Below the pieces are notes generated by a model, which saw nothing but the letters and a program-made list of their open reading frames with translations, searched no databases and was not told where the DNA came from. Below, piece by piece: positions 1-7,188 of a DNA stretch of 64,000 nucleotides. The position numbers and the translations under genes are program-made. Origin of the DNA: Roseiflexus castenholzii DSM 13941 (GTDB taxonomy: Bacteria > Chloroflexota > Chloroflexia > Chloroflexales > Roseiflexaceae); contig NC_009767.1 of NCBI RefSeq assembly GCF_000017805.1, forward strand, positions 2,418,001-2,482,000, written 5' to 3'. Positions within the stretch are counted from its first letter, which is position 1. Every line of letters starts with the position of its first letter.

Positions 1-15
1 GGCGGATGCAATCCC

Positions 16-780
16 ATGATTCACTTACCGGCACATCGCTCTCTGCCGCTGATTGATCTGATCCATCTGCGATCGCAGACGATGCCGTTTGTGGCATTGC
101 TGATGGTGAGCATTGCCGGGGGCGCTCTGGCAGTAACCCAGGCGCGTGTGCCGTTGTGGCAGGCGACGGTTGGTGCGCTCTTCGTGCTCCTGCCGCCGTT
201 TGTGCTGAAATGGCGCGAGGATGCCCGGCGCTACGGCGGAGCGGCAATGACGCTCAGCGTCTTGCTGGCGCTCCAGGGTTTTCATACAGTTGAACATATC
301 GCGCAATGGGTCCAGTACCACGTGCTGCGCTGGCCCTCGTTTCTCTCAAATGGGTTGCTTTCGGCGGCAAATTCGGAGTGGGTTCATTTTGTGTGGAACT
401 GGGGGTTTCTTGTTGTCTGCATCTTCCTGATGCGCGCAGGCATGCGCGGGTGGTGGGGATGGCTCTTGCTGGCAGTGGCGACCTTCCACACGCTGGAACA
501 TACGTACCTGATGTGGCGCTTTCAGGTTACGTTGCGCGAACTTGGCGCCCTTGGCGTCACCGACCTGCAACCGCAGGGGCTACCCGGCTTTTTTGGGCGC
601 GACGGTTGGCTGGCAACGGCGGACATCACGCAGAACACGTTTCTCTGCCGTTTGCCCGGTATTACGACAGCGCCGCGGATCGATGTTCACTTCTGGTGGA
701 ATGTCGGTGAGATGGCGCTGCTGCTGCCGGCGGCGAATGACTTTATGCGCCGCTTGAATGCAGCGCGGGATATGGCATAA
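16..780 (+). CDS. Polytopic membrane protein with two FHTxEH motifs, function unknown
   Basis: I do not recognise a named family. The 254-residue product has several hydrophobic segments consistent with about five or six membrane spans. A histidine motif occurs twice, FHTVEH near residue 90 and FHTLEH near residue 157, each at the edge of a hydrophobic stretch. This suggests an internal duplication that could place a metal or quinone site in the membrane, which is inference. The frame stays open to the left edge of the window, so the true start may lie outside; the upstream GGCGGA is only a weak ribosome binding site. The stop is 51 bp before the GH4 gene on the same strand. Confidence 0.6.
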   Translation: MIHLPAHRSLPLIDLIHLRSQTMPFVALLMVSIAGGALAVTQARVPLWQATVGALFVLLPPFVLKWREDARRYGGAAMTLSVLLALQGFHTVEHIAQWVQYHVLRWPSFLSNGLLSAANSEWVHFVWNWGFLVVCIFLMRAGMRGWWGWLLLAVATFHTLEHTYLMWRFQVTLRELGALGVTDLQPQGLPGFFGRDGWLATADITQNTFLCRLPGITTAPRIDVHFWWNVGEMALLLPAANDFMRRLNAARDMA

Positions 781-833
781 TAGCCGCGCCATCAACGCAG
801 GATTGTTCTGCGAAGAAGAAATGAGGTTCTCCA

Positions 834-2240
834 ATGCCGCCAAAGATTGTCTTCATCGGCGCCGGCAGCACGGTGTTCGCCAAAAACTTGATGGGCGACA
901 TCCTGAGCTTCCCCGAACTTGCCAACGCCACGCTGACGTTGTTCGACATTGACCCGGAGCGCTTGCGTACATCCGAAGTCGTGGCGCACAAGGTCGCTGC
1001 GGCGCTCGACGCGCGCCCGACGATTGAGGCGACGACCGACCGACGCCGCGCGCTCGATGGCGCCGATTATGCCATTTGCATGATCCAGGTCGGCGGTTAT
1101 AAGCCGTGTACGGTGACCGATTTCGAGATCCCGAAGAAGTATGGTCTGCGCCAGACGATTGCCGATACCCTGGGCATCGGCGGGATTATGCGCGGGTTGC
1201 GCACCATTCCAGTGTTGCTCTCGATATGCCGCGATATGGAAGAGGTGTGTCCCGATGTGACGTTCTTGCAGTATGTCAATCCAATGGCCATGAATTGCTG
1301 GGCGATCAGTCGCGCCAGCACGATTAAGACGGTCGGGTTGTGCCACAGTGTGCAGGGCACTGCCGAGCAACTGGCGCACGACATTGGCGTGCCGGTAGAG
1401 GAGATCAACTATGTCTGCGCTGGCATCAACCATATGGCGTTCTACCTGCGCTTCGAGCGAAACGGCGAAGACCTCTATCCGCTCATCCGCAAGGTCTACG
1501 ACGAAGGGCGCGTGCCGGCGTGGAATCGGGTGCGCTACGAAGTGTTCCGACGCCTTGGCTATTTTGTGACCGAGTCGAGCGAGCACTTCAGTGAATACGT
1601 GCCCTGGTTCATCAAGCGCGACCGACCCGATCTGATCGAGCGCTTTAATATTCCGCTCGATGAATACATCCGCCGTTGCGAAGTGCAACTGGCGGGCTGG
1701 GAGTTCGTGCAGTACAAACTCGATCATCCAGAGATTGCGAGTTCCGATCTGCGCGCTGCGATGCGCGAACGTTCCCGCACCAATCCGTACCTGACGGGCG
1801 AGTTCATCGACTATGTCATCACATCTGCCGAAGACCTCGAGGCAGGGAAGGTCGAGCGCAGCCACGAGTATGGCTCGCTGATCATCCACAGCCTGGAAAC
1901 GGGGCAACCGCGCGTGGTCTACGGAAATGTGCCTAACTATGGGCTGATCGATAATCTCCCACAGGGGTGCTGCGTCGAAGTTCCGTGTCTGGTGGACAAA
2001 AACGGCGTTCAGCCGACAAAGATCGGCGCACTGCCGCCGCACCTCGCTGCGCTCATGCAAACGAACATCAACGTGCAGGCGTTGACCGTCGAAGCGGCGC
2101 TGACCGGCAAACGCGAGCATATCTACCACGCGGCGATGCTCGATCCGCACACTGCCGCTGAACTCGATCTGGATCAGATCTGGGCATTGGTGGATGACTT
2201 GATCGCCGCCCACGGCGACTGGTTGCCGGAGTATCGGTAG
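834..2240 (+). CDS. Family 4 glycoside hydrolase (alpha-galactosidase/alpha-glucosidase type)
   Basis: The 468-residue product is a GH4 enzyme. The family hydrolyses glycosides by an NAD+-dependent redox/elimination mechanism with a Mn2+ ion. The N-terminus has the Rossmann signature FIGAGSTVFAKNL. CHSVQGT near residue 173 and GINHMAFY near residue 200 carry the Cys and His that bind the metal in this family. Length matches the family. GAGG lies 8 bp before the ATG. Members act on alpha-galactosides, alpha-glucosides or alpha-glucuronides; the MelA-like CHSVQGT favours alpha-galactosidase. The convergent galT downstream would handle galactose-1-phosphate, but no galK is in view. The exact substrate is not decidable here. 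Confidence 0.88.
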   Translation: MPPKIVFIGAGSTVFAKNLMGDILSFPELANATLTLFDIDPERLRTSEVVAHKVAAALDARPTIEATTDRRRALDGADYAICMIQVGGYKPCTVTDFEIPKKYGLRQTIADTLGIGGIMRGLRTIPVLLSICRDMEEVCPDVTFLQYVNPMAMNCWAISRASTIKTVGLCHSVQGTAEQLAHDIGVPVEEINYVCAGINHMAFYLRFERNGEDLYPLIRKVYDEGRVPAWNRVRYEVFRRLGYFVTESSEHFSEYVPWFIKRDRPDLIERFNIPLDEYIRRCEVQLAGWEFVQYKLDHPEIASSDLRAAMRERSRTNPYLTGEFIDYVITSAEDLEAGKVERSHEYGSLIIHSLETGQPRVVYGNVPNYGLIDNLPQGCCVEVPCLVDKNGVQPTKIGALPPHLAALMQTNINVQALTVEAALTGKREHIYHAAMLDPHTAAELDLDQIWALVDDLIAAHGDWLPEYR

Positions 2241-2707
2241 GCGCTCAGGGGTGGCGTTTTTCGGAGGAACGTACAGTATCTCGCCACGCGCCCCTGCCCT
2301 GCTCCTTTGCCGTTTTGCCCGCATCGCAGATACAAGGGCGCAAAAGCGCAAGGAAGCCGTTGCGCACTCCCGTGCGCCCCGTCGGAGGCTTCGCCGGCGA
2401 CAGGGCGTGTCCTTCCGGGCGCGGCGCGGTATCCTGGCGGAGCGGCATACCGCTCGCCACGCGCCTGCATGGTGTCATCCCCGAAGCATATGCAGACGCA
2501 CGAAGCATTGCCAACAACCCGTGCCCTGCATCCCGCGGGCAACAGTCTTGTGGTCGCGCTCATGACTGCCACTTTTCAAAACCATTAACCTCTCATTGAC
2601 CATCTGTTATTAATCCGCGACGCCGGGGTGATCGGAGTATCACTCTCTTTTTAACGCAATGCGTTATACTATAGACGAACCGGGGTGCCAGCCATTGGGC
2701 AGGCGCA

Positions 2708-2747
2708 GGAAGCCGAAAAGGCTTCCAGGGGGATCATTGGATCCCCC
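2708..2747. repeat. Two consecutive perfect hairpins
   Basis: GGAAGCC pairs with GGCTTCC around a 5-nt loop (2708-2726). One base later GGGGGATC pairs with GATCCCCC around a 4-nt loop (2728-2747). Both arms are perfect. They lie just beyond the 3-prime end of the minus-strand transposase-like remnant, so they could be a terminator or an insertion-sequence end. There is no U-run after the second hairpin in the minus direction. Confidence 0.6.
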
Positions 2748-2777
2748 GGCCCGGTAAAATAATAGACTTTATCTCGA

Positions 2778-3090
2778 TTAATCCAAATCTTTCCCAGGAG
2801 TGAGGCAAAGGCGGAAGTTGGAGAGGTCCCAGGCGATCTCGGCAAGCAAAGCGCGGGCATCGTCAGACGCAGGACGTCTGTGCGTATGCGGCCGCGCTCG
2901 GCGTTGGCGTGCTCGATGCGCGCTCGTCGGCGCGCCAAGGTGCAATGGGTGGTTTTCTGGTCGTCCGTCCATGCCCCGCTGCGCGGTTTTTTCTCCGGTG
3001 TGGTCCACGTTCCATGCGGCAATCCGAAGGCGAGAAAGCCGAGATCCGGGAGGAGTTCGCCGTCTTCGGGAAGCGGGTAGGGTGGGGCGT
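2778..3090 (-). pseudogene. Degenerate DDE-transposase C-terminus (tentative)
   Basis: Two overlapping minus-strand frames read together as one protein end. One contains RARIEHANAERGRIRTD; after a frame change the other continues ALLAEIAWDLSNFRL and stops at 2778. An arginine-rich IEHxNA motif followed by an NFRL helix resembles the C-terminal end of IS5/IS4-type DDE transposases, where the final Glu follows a similar pattern. There is no start, no DDE triad and at least one frameshift, so it is a remnant at best. The family assignment is from memory of the motif and is uncertain. Confidence 0.33.
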
Positions 3091-3360
3091 CAGCCATCCG
3101 CTTGGCGGGGCCTCTGTAGGGGTCCGCGAGAAAGAGGATGAGCAGCGCCGGGTGGATCCGCAGGACGGGCTTTACGGGGTGACGCTTTTTCGTGCCGCGA
3201 GCGCAGGGTTTCTGTACATCTGCATCTGTGGGACGCTGGATCCGTCGTTCGGTTCCGTCATGGCAAAAAGAGGGGCGAGCGTGGCTCGATCCGCAGCAGC
3301 CGGTTCAAGGCGCTCGGCAAGGAGCGCCAGCGAGCGGGGCCGTGGCGAAGAAGCGGCAGC

Positions 3361-3499
3361 TACCAATGACCGGTGACCATCCGGCATGGTCACCCCGAGC
3401 AGCGCGAGGGGTCGTGCGCGACCCGCGCAGATTCCTCGCTGCGCTCGGAATGACAAGTCGCTGCGCTCGGAATGACACGAATGTGGCATCTTCAATCGT
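3361..3499 (-). mobile_element. MITE-like element, copy A (one end truncated)
   Basis: This is an inverted copy of the element seen intact at 20360, 23702 and 57677. It begins with TACCAATGAC and contains the conserved cores with GTCATTCCGAGC and GAGGAATC on the minus strand. It ends after TTCAATCGT without the second terminal repeat. No target duplication can be seen because that end is missing. Confidence 0.7.
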
Positions 3500-3535
3500 A
3501 AGATGAAGGTTTCTGACTGCATCGCTTCGTGCTTT

Positions 3536-4603
3536 CTACACGGATCGATAGTGGCGTTCCGGCAACGCGCGCAGGCGCTCAGCCGCCTGTTCGGGCGTGA
3601 TGTCACGTTGCGCTTCGGCAAGCAACTCGAAGCCGACCATGAATTTTCGCACCGTCGCCGAGCGCAGCAGCGGCGGGTAGGCGTGCGCATGGAGATGCCA
3701 TGCCGGGTGGGGCGCGCCGTCGGTAGGGCGTTGGTGAAACCCAAGTGAATAGGGAAACGACACCTGGAAAAGATTATCGTAGCGCGTGGTCAGGCGTTTC
3801 AGCACATCCGCCAGACCCATGCGTTCGTCTGCTGTCAAATCGCTGAGCGCGCCAACGTGTCGGCGGCTGATGATTATGGTCTCGAAGGGCCAGACTGCCC
3901 AGAATGGAACCAGCGCAACGAAATGGTCATTGGCGCAGACGATGCGCTCTTCGCGTTCGAGTTCGAGCGCCAGGTAATCCGCCAGCAATGAACGTCCGGT
4001 CGCCGCCAGGTGGTCGCACTGGGCAGCGTCTTCGCGCACAATCAGCGATGGCATGCGCTCGGTAGCCCAGATCTGCCCGTGGGGATGCGGGTTGCTCGCG
4101 CCCATCATCGCGCCGCGATTCTCGAAGATCTGCACATATCCGATGAAGGGCAACGCGCCGATTGCTTCATACTCCTGCGCCCACACATCGACCACGCGCG
4201 CAAGGTCTGGCACGTCCATCTCCGCCAGTGTCAGATCGTGGCGCGGCGAGAAGCATACCACCCGACAGATGCCGCGCTCACTGCGGGCGTAAAGGAGTGG
4301 CGGCGCGGCATCGTCCGGCGATCCGGCGCTCGACGCATATTCACCGGACGGAATATCCGGCAGCAGCGCCGAGAAATCGTTGGTGAACACAAACGTGCTT
4401 TCATACGGTGGGTTGACTTCGCCATTTGCTCTGGCGTTTCCGGGACAGAGGTAGCAGTTGGGATCATACGCCGGGCGCTGTTCCGGCGGCGGTTGTTCGA
4501 CCTGCCCCTGCCAGGGGCGTTTGGTGCGGTGCGGCGAAACCAGCACCCACTCGCGTGTCAGCGGGTTGTAGCGTCGGTGCGGATGATCGGTGAGCGAGAA
4601 CAC
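3536..4603 (-). CDS. galT: Galactose-1-phosphate uridylyltransferase
   Basis: GalT exchanges UMP between UDP-glucose and galactose-1-phosphate in the Leloir pathway. The 355-residue product has the zinc-binding CYLC near residue 40 and the active-site ASNPHPHGQIW, whose HPH contains the uridylylated histidine. C-terminal WHLHAHAYPPLLR is the second metal-ligand region. I place the start at GTG 4603 because AGGGAGA lies 5 bp before it; an upstream GTG at 4639 lacks such a site. The gene converges on the GH4 glycosidase, and an inverted copy of the repeat element starts about 37 bp past its stop. Confidence 0.92.
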   Translation of the reverse strand: MFSLTDHPHRRYNPLTREWVLVSPHRTKRPWQGQVEQPPPEQRPAYDPNCYLCPGNARANGEVNPPYESTFVFTNDFSALLPDIPSGEYASSAGSPDDAAPPLLYARSERGICRVVCFSPRHDLTLAEMDVPDLARVVDVWAQEYEAIGALPFIGYVQIFENRGAMMGASNPHPHGQIWATERMPSLIVREDAAQCDHLAATGRSLLADYLALELEREERIVCANDHFVALVPFWAVWPFETIIISRRHVGALSDLTADERMGLADVLKRLTTRYDNLFQVSFPYSLGFHQRPTDGAPHPAWHLHAHAYPPLLRSATVRKFMVGFELLAEAQRDITPEQAAERLRALPERHYRSV

Positions 4604-4668
4604 GGATGTCTCCCTATTGACGAGTATGTGAAGCCGCACCTATCATACTCGAACTCGAGGCGCTGTTA

Positions 4669-4793
4669 TACCAATGACGATTGAAGATGCCACATTCGTG
4701 TCATTCCGAGCGCAGCGAGGAATCCGAGCGGGTCGCGCACGACCCCTCGCGCTGCTCGGGGTGACCATGCCGGATGGTCACCGGTCATTGGTA
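4669..4793 (+). mobile_element. MITE-like element, copy B (short form)
   Basis: This 125-bp copy starts TACCAATGAC and ends GTCATTGGTA, a perfect 10-bp terminal inverted repeat. It has one internal core (GTCATTCCGAGC to GAGGAATC). The flanks are TTA on the left and TGA on the right, so no target duplication survives. The right side borders a heptanucleotide array. Confidence 0.8.
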
Positions 4794-5064
4794 TGAGAGG
4801 GGCGAGGCGCGAGGCGTGAGGGGCGAGGCGCGAGGCGTGAGGGGCGAGGCGCGAGGCGCGAGGCGTGAGGGGCGAGGCGTGAGGGGCGAGGCGCGAGGCG
4901 TGAGGGGCGAGGCGTGAGGGGCGAGGCGTGAGGGGCGAGGCGCGAGGCGTGAGGGGCGAGGCGCGAGGCGTGAGGGGCGAGGCGTGAGGGGCGAGGCGCG
5001 AGGCGTGAGGCAAGAGGCAAGAGGGGCGAGGCGCGAGGCGTGAGGGGCGAGGCGTGAGGGGTGA
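4794..5064 (+). repeat. Heptanucleotide array (GAGGSGY type), first block
   Basis: About 38 imperfect copies of a 7-base unit, mostly GAGGGGC, GAGGCGC and GAGGCGT, with a short run of AAGAGGC variants near 5010. It is bounded by repeat elements B and C. Because 7 is not a multiple of 3, all frames stay open and give spurious Ser-Pro-Leu or Arg-Gly-Glu proteins. Confidence 0.92.
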
Positions 5065-5285
5065 TACCAATGACGATTGAAGCTGCCGCATGCGTGTCAT
5101 TCCGAGCGCAGCGACTTGTCATTCCGAGCGCAGCGAGGAATCCGAGCGGGTCGCGCACGACCCCTCGCGCTGCTCGGGGTGACCATGGCGGATGGTCAGC
5201 CGCCGGCTTGTCATTCCGAGCGGATCGCGCACGACCCCTCGCGCTGCTCGGGGTGACCATGGCGGATGGTCACCGGTCATTGGTA
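5065..5285 (+). mobile_element. MITE-like element, copy C (long form, TGA duplication)
   Basis: A 221-bp copy with TACCAATGAC and GTCATTGGTA ends. It is flanked on both sides by TGA (5062-5064 and 5286-5288), consistent with a 3-bp target duplication. It contains extra copies of the internal GTCATTCCGAGC module. It sits inside the heptanucleotide array. Confidence 0.82.
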
Positions 5286-5374
5286 TGAGAGGCGTGAGGG
5301 GCGAGGCGTGAGGGGCGAGGCGCGAGGCGTGAGGCAAGAGGCAAGAGGGGCGAGGCGCGAGGCGTGAGGGGTGA
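5286..5374 (+). repeat. Heptanucleotide array, second block
   Basis: About 12 units of the same GAGGSGY type as the block before copy C. It reads as one array split by insertion of the element at a TGA within the array. Confidence 0.88.
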
Positions 5375-5605
5375 TACCAATGACGATTGAAGCTGCCGCA
5401 TGCGTGTCATTCCGAGCGCAGCGACTTGTCATTCCGAGCGCAGCGAGGAATCTGCGCGGGTCGCGCACGACCCCTCGCGCTGCTCGGGGTGACCATGGCG
5501 GATGGTCAGCCGCCGGCTTGTCATTCCGAGCGCAGCGAGGAATCTGCGCGGATCGTACACGACCCCTCGCGCTGCTCGGGGTGACCATGGCGGATGGTCA
5601 GCCGC
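5375..5605 (+). mobile_element. MITE-like element, copy D (right end lost)
   Basis: Starts TACCAATGAC directly after TGA and carries two or three internal core modules. The right terminal repeat is missing; after the usual GGATGGTCA the sequence runs into unrelated DNA. It appears truncated by a later rearrangement. Confidence 0.75.
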
Positions 5606-5958
5606 GCGTTTGGTTTCGAGCACGACGCGCACGAGTGCTCAGAATCTCCGTCGGGCTGGTGTGCAATGTCCTCCTCCGCAATCTTCGCCGCGTCACGTCC
5701 GACCCGCAATGCGTCCAGCGCCGCCGATCCGTGGAACCGCTGTGAATGCGCGGCGACGTCCGTGGATTGGCGCCGATGCGTGTCTGCCGCGCGGCGCGCC
5801 GGTCACGGGTGGGCGCGTCCAGGCGCGCCTCTACGACGACGTTTGGGCGGGCGGGTCACGGGGTGGGCGCGCCTGAGGCGCGCCTCTCAGAGGCGCGCCT
5901 ACATTGGCGGGCGGCCAGGGGGGTGTGCCGACATACCCGCTTCCGCCGTGAAATCACC
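5606..5958. other. Repeat-flanked intergenic stretch with GGCGCGCC hairpins
   Basis: No gene is supported. On the minus strand a short open stretch (about 5609-5740) reads like a truncated protein fragment (DALRVGRDAAKIAEEDIAHQ), cut off by the broken end of copy D. From 5821 to 5900 GGCGCGCC occurs four times, including the palindrome GAGGCGCGCCTC at 5875-5886. The region can fold strongly and lies just past the stop of the minus-strand thiolase gene, so it may act as a terminator, although there is no U-run. Confidence 0.5.
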
Positions 5959-7134
5959 TCACACCATCTCGACAACGCCTGCCGCGCCCATGCCGCCGCC
6001 GATGCACATGGTGATCAAGCCGTACCGTCCACCGCGCCGCCGCAGTTCGTGCAAGATCTGCACGGTCAACTTCGCGCCGGTGCATCCCAGCGGATGCCCC
6101 AGGGCGATGGCGCCGCCATTGACGTTGACCTTTTCCTCATCGAGTTCGAGCGCGCGGATGACCGCCAGCGCCTGCGCGGCAAAGGCTTCATTCAGCTCGA
6201 TCAGGTCGATCTGATCGAGGCTCAACCCGGCCAGCTTCAGCGCCTTCGGCACAGCGAGAACCGGACCGATCCCCATGATCTCAGGCGGCACGCCGGCAAC
6301 GGCGAACGACACGAAGCGCGCCAGCGGCTTCAGTCCCAGCGCATCGGCTTTGTCGCGGCTCATCACCACCACTGCCGCCGCGCCGTCGCTCGTCTGCGAC
6401 GAGTTGCCGGCGGTGACCGTGCCGTTTACCGCAAAGACCGGCTTCAACTTTGCCAGCGCCTCAGCCGACGTGTCGCGGCGTGGTCCTTCGTCCGTGTCGA
6501 AGATTGTGGTCGTGCGCTGCACCTTGCCGTTCTCAAACCAGACGTTTTCGACCTCGACCGGCACGATTTCCTCTTTGAACACCCCGGCGTCGATGGCGGC
6601 AATCGCGCGCCGGTGGGATCGTAGCGCAAAAGCATCCTGATCCGCACGGCTGACCTCATAGCGCTTTGCCACATTCTCGGCGGTCAACCCCATGCCAAGG
6701 TACACATCGGGATTCATTTCCGCCATGGCTGGGTTTGGCGCGAAATGATGCCCGCCCATTGGCACGGCGCTCATGCTCTCCACACCTCCGGCAACGATCA
6801 CATCACCCATCCCGCTCATCACCTGTTGTGCCGCCAACGCAATCGTCTGCAATCCCGAGGCGCAGAAACGGTTGACCGTCTGCCCCGGGACATCATTCGG
6901 CAGACCGGCGCGCAGCAGCGCGACACGCGCCATGTTCAGCCCCTGCTCCGCTTCCGGCATGGCGCATCCCAGAATGACGTCATCGATCTCTTTCGGATCG
7001 AGACCGGCTGCGCGCTCGACTGCCGCCTTAATCACCGTCGCTGCCAGGTCGGTCGGATGCACGCTGCGCAGCGTGCCGCGCGGCGCTTTGCCGACGGCGG
7101 TGCGAACGGCGCTGACAATCACTGCTTCCCGCAT
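5959..7134 (-). CDS. fadA: Thiolase (acetyl-CoA acyltransferase)
   Basis: This 391-residue thiolase carries out the last step of beta-oxidation, thiolytic cleavage of 3-ketoacyl-CoA to acetyl-CoA and a shortened acyl-CoA. NRFCASGLQT holds the nucleophilic Cys near residue 90. GGAIALGHPLGCTGA holds the active His and CIGGGMGAA the second Cys near the C-terminus. The start is ATG 7134 with AAGGAGA 8 bp upstream. It is the last gene of the operon, 54 bp after fadN, matching the FadN-FadA gene order known in Bacillus. Biosynthetic acetoacetyl-CoA thiolase is an alternative, but the neighbours favour degradation. Confidence 0.92.
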   Translation of the reverse strand: MREAVIVSAVRTAVGKAPRGTLRSVHPTDLAATVIKAAVERAAGLDPKEIDDVILGCAMPEAEQGLNMARVALLRAGLPNDVPGQTVNRFCASGLQTIALAAQQVMSGMGDVIVAGGVESMSAVPMGGHHFAPNPAMAEMNPDVYLGMGLTAENVAKRYEVSRADQDAFALRSHRRAIAAIDAGVFKEEIVPVEVENVWFENGKVQRTTTIFDTDEGPRRDTSAEALAKLKPVFAVNGTVTAGNSSQTSDGAAAVVVMSRDKADALGLKPLARFVSFAVAGVPPEIMGIGPVLAVPKALKLAGLSLDQIDLIELNEAFAAQALAVIRALELDEEKVNVNGGAIALGHPLGCTGAKLTVQILHELRRRGGRYGLITMCIGGGMGAAGVVEMV

Positions 7135-7188
7135 GATTTTCGTCTCCTTACTTTTGGTCACGCTCCTGCGACCGATAATCCTTCACCC

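Larger units (their letters stand above)
2241..3360. other. Non-coding or decayed stretch between the GH4 gene and galT
   Basis: No intact gene is supported. The first 400 bases have open frames on both strands but no recognisable product. Bases 2653-2665 form a small palindrome (AACGCAATGCGTT) that overlaps a -10-like TATACT. Two tight hairpins follow at 2708-2747, then a transposase-like remnant on the minus strand (2778-3090). From 3100 to 3360 I see nothing recognisable. Confidence 0.5.

Noticed and set aside
792..2351. 519-codon frame on the minus strand opposite the GH4 gene
   Set aside because: Shadow of the GH4 coding strand caused by high GC at third positions; no recognisable domain, while the plus strand is clearly GH4.
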